DNA of 18,153 nucleotides from CSBr16-57R1 sp041163265 (GTDB lineage Bacteria > Actinomycetota > Nitriliruptoria > Nitriliruptorales > Nitriliruptoraceae), in the NCBI GenBank assembly GCA_041163265.1, contig JBEARL010000028.1, positions 1 through 18,153 of the forward strand, in the 5' to 3' direction. Below are positions 12,655 to 18,153 of this stretch, piece after piece. The notes under the pieces were generated by a model. The model saw only the letters and a program-made list of their open reading frames with translations. It was not told the DNA's origin and searched no databases. Numbering within the stretch: position 1 is the stretch's first letter; each line of letters opens with the position of its first letter. Made by a program: the position numbers and the translations under genes.

Positions 12655-13145
12655 GCGGCGCCGACGGCGAGTCCCCCCAGCCGCTCGATGCTGCGGGCCA
12701 TCGCCGCCGCGTTCGCGGCCGCGACGCGGCGCGCCGCCCACCGCAGGCGCGAGCGGCCCCAGTCGAAGGTCTCGGTGACCTCCGTCGCTGTCGACGCGGC
12801 ACCCTCCACCGCGACGTCGGCGAACTCCCAGCGCCAGACGTTGCCGCTGAGGTGCGCCCACGCGATGCGGCGGCCCTCCTCGAACTCGACGACGCGGTTC
12901 GTGACGCGGTAGGGCAGCCCCATGCGCATCCCCATGCCGAACCGCGCGCCGGGACCCAGCCGGACCGGCCCGCGCAGCACCCCGCGGAGCGTGCCGGACC
13001 CGTCGATGCGCGGGTGAAGCGCGGGATCGGCGACCAGGTCGAAGAGGCGCTGGCGCGGGACGGCGAGGACGCGGACGACCGAGACCGACGTCGGCCCCCG
13101 CACCGTCACGGCGGCGCCGTCGCCGGGTCCGCCGGCGGCGCTCAC
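12651..13145 (-). CDS. SRPBCC-family (polyketide cyclase/START-like) protein
   Basis: 164 residues with the START-like SRPBCC layout: an initial strand VSVVRVLAVPRQRLFDLVADPALHPRIDG, typical of members where a strand is followed by helices ending in W/H-P, then LGPGARFGMGMRMGLPYRVTNRVVEFEEGRRIAWAHL, ETFDW and a long C-terminal helix (ANAAAMARSIERLGGLA). These proteins bind small hydrophobic ligands in a deep cavity; the ligand here is unknown. The GTG at 13145 overlaps the pcrA stop by four bases, so it is the last gene of the DUF4870-pcrA operon. Nothing suggests a direct role in DNA repair. Confidence 0.85.
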   Translation of the reverse strand: MSAAGGPGDGAAVTVRGPTSVSVVRVLAVPRQRLFDLVADPALHPRIDGSGTLRGVLRGPVRLGPGARFGMGMRMGLPYRVTNRVVEFEEGRRIAWAHLSGNVWRWEFADVAVEGAASTATEVTETFDWGRSRLRWAARRVAAANAAAMARSIERLGGLAVGAA

Positions 13146-15373
13146 GCGTCGACCCGCACGAGTGCGGCGTACGCGAGCAGGAGGTGCTTGATCCCAGCCT
13201 CCTCGAACTCGACGCTGACCTCGTGGTCGTCGCCGGCGGGCTCGACCGCGACGACCCGACCCCGCCCGAACCGGGGGTGGAGGACGGCGTCGCCCCGCCG
13301 GAACCCGACGCCGTCGTCCGGCTCGTCGTCCGCCGACCGCTGGGACCGGCGGAGGGCGCCGCGCGACGACCCGCCGGCGGAGACCCCACCGCCCCAGCCG
13401 CCGCCGACCCCGACCGCGCCGCGCCGCTCGACGAGCTCCGGCGGGATCTCGTCGAGGAACCGCGACGGGGGGTTGTACGCGACCCCGCCCCAGAGCCCGC
13501 GCCGGTCGGCGTGCGTCAGCACCAGCCGCTCCTCGGCGCGGGTCATCCCGACGTAGCAGAGGCGGCGCTCCTCCTCGAGCTCGGCCGGGTCGCCGAGCGA
13601 CCGGACGTGCGGGAACACGCCGTCCTCCATACCGGTCATCAGCACCAGCGGGAACTCGAGGCCCTTCGCCGTGTGCAGCGTCATCAGCGTGACGGCGCCC
13701 TCGGCCCCCTCCAGCTGGTCCTGGTCGTTCACGAGCGCGACGGCGTCGAGGAAGGCGCGCAGCCCGTCCTCACCCGCGTCCGGCGCGTCGGGGTCCGCGG
13801 CCGCGACCCCCTGCGCCACCGTCCGGAGCTCGCGGACGTTCTCCTCGCGGGCCAGCGCCTCGACGCTGCCGTCGGCCTGCAGCTCGCGGAGGTAGCCGGA
13901 CCGGTCCCAGACGCGCTCGACGAGGTCGGCGACGCGGACGCCGGCGAGCAGCTCGGTGCGCAGCACGTCGAGGAGCGCGACGAAGGACGCGACGGCGCCG
14001 ACCGCACGGCCGCCGAGCCCCGCGACCCGCTCGGCCTCACGGGCCGCGGCCATCAGCGAGGTCCCCGCCGCCCGCGCGTGGGCCTGAAGGGCCGCGACGC
14101 TGCGGTCGCCCACGCCGCGGCGCGGGACGTTGACGACGCGGAGGAACGCGACGTCGTCGTCCGGGTTCGCGATCAGGTTGAGGTACGCGAGGACGTCCTT
14201 CACCTCGCGGCGCTCGTAGAAGCGGACGCCGCCCACGACCCGGTACGGGACCGAGACGCGCATCAGCGCGTCCTCGAGCGCCCGGGACTGCGCGTTGGTC
14301 CGGTAGAACACCGCGACGTCCGAGAGGGACCCGCCGCCGCGGACGTGGTCCTCGACGGCGCGGACGACGACCATGGCCTCGTCCTGCTCGTCGGCGACGT
14401 GGTGGACGACCAGCTGCGGACCCTCCCCCGCCTCGGTCCAGAGGTCCTTCGGGGTCCGGGCCCGGTTGTTCGCGATGACCGCGTTCGCCGCGGCCAGGAT
14501 CGTCGCGGACGAGCGGTAGTTCCGCGTCAGCGGGATGACCGTCGCGTCGGGATGGTCGGCCTCGAAGTCGAGGATGTTGCGGATGGTCGCACCGCGGAAC
14601 GAGTAGACGCCCTGGTCGGGGTCGCCGACGACCATGAGGTTGCGGTGCCGCGCCGCGAGCAGCTGGACCAGGTGGTACTGCGCGCGGTTCGTGTCCTGGT
14701 ACTCGTCGACCAGCAGGTGGGTGAACCGCTCCTGCCAGCGGTCGCGGACCTCGGGGTGGTCGCGGAGCAGCTCGACCGTCCGGACGATGAGGTCGTCGAG
14801 GTCCAGCGCCTGCGCGCGTCGCAGCGCCGCCTGGTAGCCGGCGTACAGGTCGGCGACGACCTCGTCGGGCCAGCCCGACGCCCGCTCGCGGAACTCGTCG
14901 GGCCCGACCAGCTCGTCCTTCGCCCGGCTGATGGCGTGGGCGATGGCGCGCGGCGGCAGGCGCTTCTCGTCGACCCCGGCGTCCTTCGCGAGCCGGGCGA
15001 TGATGCGCTGCGCGTCCTGCCCGTCGTAGATGGTGAACGACCCGCGCAGGCCGAGCGCCGCGGCCTCGCGCCGCAGGATCCGGACGCCGGTCTTGTGGAA
15101 CGTCGTGACCCAGGCCCGACCGGCGTGCCGGCCGCCGACCAGGCCCTCGACGCGGGCGGCCATCTCGTCGGCGGCCTTGTTCGTGAAGGTGATCGCCATC
15201 AGCCGCTCGGGCGGGACGCCGTGGTGGCCGATCAGGTGCGCGAGCCGGTGCGTCAGGACCCGGGTCTTGCCCGACCCCGCCCCCGCGACGACGAGGACCG
15301 GGCCGTCGACGGTCTCGACGGCGCGGCGCTGGGCCTCGTTCAGGCCCTCGAGCAGGGGCGAGACGTTCGTCAT
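13142..15373 (-). CDS. pcrA: ATP-dependent DNA helicase, PcrA/UvrD type (superfamily 1A)
   Basis: 743 residues, normal for PcrA, a 3'-to-5' helicase acting in repair and in clearing replication and transcription obstacles. Motifs in order: LNEAQRRAV Q-motif; Walker A GAGSGKT at 31-37; TFTNKAADEM at 62-71; TFHKTGVRILR near 91-101; Walker B DEYQDTN at 223-229; GDPDQGVYSFRGAT (motif III); RNYRSS (motif IV); LMTLHTAKGLEFPLV (motif V); YVGMTRAEERL (motif VI). A glycine/serine-rich linker leads to a C-terminal Tudor-like module (GDAVLHPRFGRGRVVAVEP) like the RNA-polymerase-binding end of PcrA. Motif III has Gly-Val where PcrA/UvrD usually have Ser-Ile. The ATG at 15373 overlaps the upstream stop as ATGA. 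Confidence 0.96.
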   Translation of the reverse strand: MTNVSPLLEGLNEAQRRAVETVDGPVLVVAGAGSGKTRVLTHRLAHLIGHHGVPPERLMAITFTNKAADEMAARVEGLVGGRHAGRAWVTTFHKTGVRILRREAAALGLRGSFTIYDGQDAQRIIARLAKDAGVDEKRLPPRAIAHAISRAKDELVGPDEFRERASGWPDEVVADLYAGYQAALRRAQALDLDDLIVRTVELLRDHPEVRDRWQERFTHLLVDEYQDTNRAQYHLVQLLAARHRNLMVVGDPDQGVYSFRGATIRNILDFEADHPDATVIPLTRNYRSSATILAAANAVIANNRARTPKDLWTEAGEGPQLVVHHVADEQDEAMVVVRAVEDHVRGGGSLSDVAVFYRTNAQSRALEDALMRVSVPYRVVGGVRFYERREVKDVLAYLNLIANPDDDVAFLRVVNVPRRGVGDRSVAALQAHARAAGTSLMAAAREAERVAGLGGRAVGAVASFVALLDVLRTELLAGVRVADLVERVWDRSGYLRELQADGSVEALAREENVRELRTVAQGVAAADPDAPDAGEDGLRAFLDAVALVNDQDQLEGAEGAVTLMTLHTAKGLEFPLVLMTGMEDGVFPHVRSLGDPAELEEERRLCYVGMTRAEERLVLTHADRRGLWGGVAYNPPSRFLDEIPPELVERRGAVGVGGGWGGGVSAGGSSRGALRRSQRSADDEPDDGVGFRRGDAVLHPRFGRGRVVAVEPAGDDHEVSVEFEEAGIKHLLLAYAALVRVDA

Positions 15374-15816
15374 GCCCCGCGGACGAACGTCACGGTCAGC
15401 GGCGGGTCGTAGGCGTCGCCGCGGTTCGCGGCGAGGGCGCCGAGGACCGGGACGACCACCCACAGCACGAACGCGACGACCAGCACCACGGCCAGCGCGA
15501 CGAACCCGAGGCCGAGGGTCAGGACGCCGACCAGCACCAGGGGGACGGCGAGGACCACCAGCGCGATCGAGGCGGCCAGCACGGTCAGCTGGAAGTTGAG
15601 GGCCGCGCGCGCGTGGCCGGCCGAGAAGGGGTCGCGGTCGCGGCGCAGGAGGTGCACGACCAGCGGCCCGAGGAACGCGAGCCCGGGCGAGGCGACGAGC
15701 CCGACCACCAGCCCCGACACGTGCGCCACGACGGCCCAGTTCCGGACCTCGGCCGCGTCCGGCGAGCCGCCGCCGGAGGCGGCGGGTGGCGAGGGCGGTG
15801 GGGGCAAGGGGGTCAC
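15370..15816 (-). CDS. DUF4870/Tic20-like membrane protein
   Basis: 148 residues. After a Pro/Ala/Gly-rich N-terminus (residues 1-22) come three to four hydrophobic segments with the DUF4870 pattern: NWAVVAHVSGLV, FLGPLVVHLLRRDRDPFSAGHARAALNFQLTV, then a long hydrophobic stretch to VLGALAANRGDAYDPPLTVTFV. The family is widespread and of unknown function. The GTG at 15816 has AGGAG five bases upstream. The pcrA start overlaps its stop by four bases, making it the first gene of the DUF4870-pcrA-SRPBCC unit. A candidate -10 and two copies of a 12-bp repeat lie in its leader. Confidence 0.88.
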   Translation of the reverse strand: MTPLPPPPSPPAASGGGSPDAAEVRNWAVVAHVSGLVVGLVASPGLAFLGPLVVHLLRRDRDPFSAGHARAALNFQLTVLAASIALVVLAVPLVLVGVLTLGLGFVALAVVLVVAFVLWVVVPVLGALAANRGDAYDPPLTVTFVRGA

Positions 15817-15840
15817 GGTGCTCCTGCGGCGGTGGCTCGA

Positions 15841-15878
15841 CGGGGGCGCCCGACAGGGACGCCGAGCGGGGGCGCCCG
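15841..15878. repeat. Direct repeat of a 12-mer containing an 8-bp palindrome
   Basis: CGGGGGCGCCCG occurs at 15841-15852 and 15867-15878, 26 bp apart. Each copy contains the palindrome GGGCGCCC. They lie between the candidate -10 and the GTG of the DUF4870 gene, so they could be operator half-sites or messenger hairpins. Confidence 0.5.
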
Positions 15879-15897
15879 GCGGGGACGCGCGGCGGCG

Positions 15898-15903
15898 AGG
15901 GTA
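15898..15903 (-). promoter_or_regulatory. Candidate -10 for the DUF4870-pcrA operon
   Basis: Minus-strand TACCCT fits TANNNT and would give a leader of about 75 nt. The -35 position overlaps a short hairpin (GGGCCCC-GAC-GGGGCCC, 15909-15925) instead of a recognisable hexamer. Confidence 0.35.
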
Positions 15904-15959
15904 CGGCCGGGCCCCGACGGGGCCCCTGCGCGGTGGCCCCGGACCGCGCCCGGACGCGA

Positions 15960-15987
15960 CTGGGGGCGGCCCGGAGGCCGCCCCCAG
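15960..15987 (-). terminator. Strong hairpin terminator after the substrate-binding protein gene
   Basis: CTGGGGGCGGCC and GGCCGCCCCCAG form a perfect 12-bp stem with a 4-base loop, 17 bases after the stop at 16005. No U-tract, but the stem is long and very GC-rich. It should separate the transporter gene from the DUF4870-pcrA operon. Confidence 0.75.
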
Positions 15988-16004
15988 CGCGTCGTACGTG
16001 CGGC

Positions 16005-17402
16005 TCAGCCCGCGCTGCTGCAGGCCGCCGTGTACTCGTAGGCGTCGGCCGTCGCGCCGGTCACGCCGCGGGCGATCGTCAGGAGTCCGTTCGCCTGCTC
16101 GGCGTCCGGCTTCCCGATGACCGCGGTGCGGGTGACGTTGACGTTCGGGTCGCCGCCCATGTCCGTGGTGGGCAGGATGCCCTCGTAGTCGACGGTCAGC
16201 CCGTCGACGACCGAGCGCAGGCCGGCGCGGGTCAGGTCCCCGGCGTCCGCCGCGGCACGGAGCGCCGCGAGGATCGGGTACTGCCACGTCCAGCCGGCCG
16301 AGTAGCCCTGGTTGACGGGTGCCGTGTCGCCGAACGCCTCACGCATCGCCGCGTGACCCGCCGACTCGCCCGTGTAGTCCTCCCACGGCGAGACGTTCAG
16401 GTACAGGCCGACCAGCGCCGGCGCGGCCGGGCTCTGCATCAGCAGCGGGTTCCACGTCGGGCCCGCACCGAGGAAGAGCTTCGAGCCGAGCTGCTGTCCG
16501 GCGGCCGCCTGCGCCGCCGCGACCTTGCCGACGATCTCGGCGGTCTCCGCCGGGCCGACGCCGAGCACGAAGATGTCCGCGGTCGACTCGAGGATCGCGC
16601 CGACGGCGGCGTCCTGGCTGCCGACGAGGAAGTTCGGGCCGGTCGGGATGAACCCGCCGAACGGCACGCCGTTCGCGGCCGCCCACTTCTCGGCGCCCGC
16701 GGCGACGTCGCCGCCGTAGTCACCCGGGTACCCGACGGCGCCGACGGTCCCGATCGGACGCGGGCCGTTCGCGGTGAACCAGTCCAGACCGATCATCGAC
16801 TCGAGGCAGTACGAGTAGCCCGAGGCGAGGACGAGGCCCTTCGAGGTCTCCGGGAAGTTGAACCCGGACCACCAACCGGCCGGCGCCGCGATGACGTCGT
16901 CGGCGTCCATCGAGTCGAGGATCGCCTCGGTGGTCGGCGTGCCGAGGCTCTGCGCCAGCGCGAGGATGTTCGGCTCGATCTGACGGTAGGCCTGGGCGTG
17001 GTCCTGCGGGTTGTACTTGGTGTCCCGCGTGTAGGTGTCGATGTCGACGTCGAAGCCGGCGACGCCGCCGTCCCCGTTCACGCGGGCCCAGAAGTCCTGC
17101 TGGCCCTGCTGGACGACCACGCCGAGCGCCGCGAACGGGCCCTCGGTCAGGTCCGACAGGATGCCGAGGTAGATGCAGCCGTTGCCGGCGTTCGATACGC
17201 CGCCGGCCGGGTTCTCGCAGGCCTCCTCGGTGACGCCGACGTCGTAGACGGGGCCGGTGTCCTCGGGGGCGGCCTCCTCGGCCTCGGGGGCCGGGGCGGG
17301 AGCCGCCTCCTCGGCGGCCTCCTCGGCACCGCAGGCCGCGGTCAGGATCGCGACGGCGCCGAGCACGCCGGCCGTGCGCCGCCATCGGGTGGGTCGGTTC
17401 AA
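16005..17402 (-). CDS. Branched-chain amino-acid-type ABC transporter substrate-binding lipoprotein
   Basis: 465 residues from a TTG start. The N-terminus MNRPTRWRRTAGVLGAVAILTAAC is a lipoprotein signal with basic n-region, hydrophobic core and lipobox ILTAAC (Cys24). A Glu/Ala/Pro linker of about 35 residues follows, then a type-1 periplasmic-binding fold (GCIYLGILSDLTEGPFAALGVVVQQGQQDFWARVN; VGAVGYPGDYGGDVAAGAEKWA). The family captures leucine/isoleucine/valine or other small amides and acids; the ligand is not predictable. TTG at 17402 is preferred over the GTG at 17429 because GGAGGA sits four bases upstream and it gives a clean signal peptide. It lies downstream of a LivM-like permease but has its own leader, candidate promoter and terminator. 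Confidence 0.93.
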   Translation of the reverse strand: MNRPTRWRRTAGVLGAVAILTAACGAEEAAEEAAPAPAPEAEEAAPEDTGPVYDVGVTEEACENPAGGVSNAGNGCIYLGILSDLTEGPFAALGVVVQQGQQDFWARVNGDGGVAGFDVDIDTYTRDTKYNPQDHAQAYRQIEPNILALAQSLGTPTTEAILDSMDADDVIAAPAGWWSGFNFPETSKGLVLASGYSYCLESMIGLDWFTANGPRPIGTVGAVGYPGDYGGDVAAGAEKWAAANGVPFGGFIPTGPNFLVGSQDAAVGAILESTADIFVLGVGPAETAEIVGKVAAAQAAAGQQLGSKLFLGAGPTWNPLLMQSPAAPALVGLYLNVSPWEDYTGESAGHAAMREAFGDTAPVNQGYSAGWTWQYPILAALRAAADAGDLTRAGLRSVVDGLTVDYEGILPTTDMGGDPNVNVTRTAVIGKPDAEQANGLLTIARGVTGATADAYEYTAACSSAG

Positions 17403-17406
17403 GGGG

Positions 17407-17412
17407 TCCTCC
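17407..17412 (-). promoter_or_regulatory. Ribosome binding site fixing the TTG start of the substrate-binding protein
   Basis: Minus-strand GGAGGA lies four bases upstream of TTG at 17402. No such site precedes the in-frame GTG at 17429, and starting there would put acidic residues (GEATPED) in front of the basic signal-peptide region. Confidence 0.65.
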
Positions 17413-17428
17413 GGTGTCGCCTCTCCCA

Positions 17429-17449
17429 CCGCCGGCGGGATGCCGGCGG
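17429..17449 (-). other. Leader hairpin of the substrate-binding protein gene
   Basis: CCGCCGGC and GCCGGCGG form a perfect 8-bp stem with a 5-base loop in the predicted leader, 17 bases upstream of the Shine-Dalgarno. It could stabilise this messenger relative to the permease transcript. No function is shown by sequence alone. Confidence 0.45.
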
Positions 17450-17467
17450 CTGCGTACGACCATCGCC

Positions 17468-17473
17468 ATCGTA
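17468..17473 (-). promoter_or_regulatory. Candidate -10 for the substrate-binding protein gene
   Basis: Minus-strand TACGAT is a good TANNNT match and predicts a leader of about 58 nt holding the hairpin at 17429-17449. The -35 region (CCCCCA at the expected distance) does not match a common sigma factor consensus. Confidence 0.4.
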
Positions 17474-17503
17474 GGGCAGGAACGGCGCCGTGGGGGGGTG
17501 TCC

Positions 17504-17528
17504 GGCGCGGTTCCCGGCGTCCCGCGCC
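17504..17528 (-). terminator. Possible hairpin after the livM-like gene
   Basis: GGCGCGG and CCGCGCC can pair over 7 bp around an 11-base loop, 17 bases past the stop at 17545. The stem is modest and there is no U-tract, so partial read-through into the binding-protein gene is plausible. Confidence 0.35.
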
Positions 17529-17544
17529 CGGGACGGCCGGCGGC

Positions 17545-18153
17545 TCAGTACGAGAAGGGCCAGGCCCTGAAGTAGTTCCGGACGCGGATCCAGACCCCGA
17601 ACAGGCCCCGGGGCTCGAGCACCAGGAACAGGACGATCATCACGCCGAACAGCAGCCGCTGCAGCTGGAAGACGTTGAGGATCCCCGGGGCCCCGACGGT
17701 CGTCGCGATGAACGGCAGGGACCCGGCGAAGGTCTCGATCACGCGGGGCATCCCGACCACGAACAGGGCCCCGGCGATCGGCCCGGTCACGGTGGCCACC
17801 CCGCCGATCAGCACGACCGCGAGGAAGTCGATGGAGAGCAGCAGGTTCCACCGCTCGGGCGTGGTGTAGCCGAGCAGCACCGTCAGCAGCGCCCCGCCGA
17901 TCCCGGCGTAGAACGACGAGAGCGTGAACGCCAGCCGCTTCGTCCCCACGAGCGGGACGCCCATGACCTCGGCGGCGATGTCGCGGTCGCGGACCGCGGC
18001 GAAGGCACGGCCCGTCCGGGACCGCGCGAGGTTGCGGGCGAGCACGCCCATCACGACGAGCAGCAGCAGGCAGAACAGGTAGAACACGCCCTCGGCCGGG
18101 ACCTCGCGGCCGAACCAGACGCGGGCCTCGTAGAGGTCGAACCCGAGCACGAC
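17545..18153 (-). CDS. Branched-chain amino-acid ABC transporter permease, LivM type, 5' partial
   Basis: The C-terminal 202 residues are visible and the frame continues past the right edge. Several membrane helices are evident (VFYLFCLLLLVVMGVLA; LLSIDFLAVVLIGGVATVTG; LLFGVMIVLFLVLEPRGLFG). The signature cytoplasmic loop of BPD_transp_2 permeases is present: SRTGRAFAAVRDRDIAAEVMG followed by VGTKRLAFTLSSFYAGIGGALL. LivM pairs with LivH in the membrane and with ATPases LivG/LivF to import substrate delivered by the binding lipoprotein encoded next door. Those partners should lie beyond the right edge. The start is not in the window. Confidence 0.93.
   Translation of the reverse strand, partial: VVLGFDLYEARVWFGREVPAEGVFYLFCLLLLVVMGVLARNLARSRTGRAFAAVRDRDIAAEVMGVPLVGTKRLAFTLSSFYAGIGGALLTVLLGYTTPERWNLLLSIDFLAVVLIGGVATVTGPIAGALFVVGMPRVIETFAGSLPFIATTVGAPGILNVFQLQRLLFGVMIVLFLVLEPRGLFGVWIRVRNYFRAWPFSY

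Noticed and set aside
13184..15412. Plus-strand frame of 742 codons opposite pcrA
   Set aside because: It is rich in Val, Asp, Arg and Leu with no motif, and mirrors the helicase codons. A read-through of GC-rich sequence.

Overview
The window is a single contiguous piece of very GC-rich bacterial DNA with dense, mostly minus-strand housekeeping genes. Third codon positions are almost always G or C, and GTG, TTG and probably CTG starts are used. Five gene junctions on the minus strand overlap by four bases (NTGA). A GlnR-type nitrogen box, TANNNT -10 elements placed for leaderless transcription, and the grouping of pcrA, a cobalamin-binding domain, sucC and sucD all point to Actinomycetota. 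I cannot assign a class or genus from the sequence alone. No tRNA, rRNA, CRISPR array, insertion sequence or phage gene was seen.

Left part (1-5123). Two plus-strand cell-envelope genes come first: a two-domain GT4 glycosyltransferase fusion cut by the left edge, then a WecA/MraY-type polyprenyl-phosphate sugar-1-phosphate transferase that appears leaderless. A dienelactone-hydrolase-like gene runs convergently into the 3' end of the transferase. Neither gene has a stop codon at the junction: no plus-strand frame contains a stop from 3116 to 3798. Upstream of the hydrolase on the minus strand is a long-type inositol-3-phosphate synthase.

Middle (5124-9472). A minus-strand operon runs glnB (PII), glnD (PII uridylyl-transferase/removase), then two crcB fluoride-channel genes. 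The glnD catalytic motif lies upstream of every in-frame ATG, GTG or TTG, so the gene most likely starts at a CTG overlapping the glnB stop. About 100 bp upstream of glnB is a four-half-site GlnR-like operator. A strong hairpin near 9400-9430 ends the preceding suc transcript.

Suc region (9473-12111). A stand-alone B12-binding mutase subunit, sucC and sucD form one minus-strand unit around succinyl-CoA: the mutase half would produce it and the synthetase would convert it to succinate with substrate-level phosphorylation. A divergent leaderless promoter drives an unrecognised one-helix membrane protein on the plus strand.

Right part (12112-18153). The membrane protein converges on a minus-strand operon of a DUF4870 membrane protein, a PcrA/UvrD helicase and an SRPBCC protein, all overlapping by 4 nt. 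Further right are a lipoprotein substrate-binding protein of a branched-chain amino-acid-type ABC transporter, with its own leader and terminator, and a LivM-type permease cut by the right edge.

No clearly new multi-gene system was found. The most informative observations are the missing stop codons at the WecA/hydrolase junction, the CTG start of glnD, and the GlnR-like box upstream of glnB.
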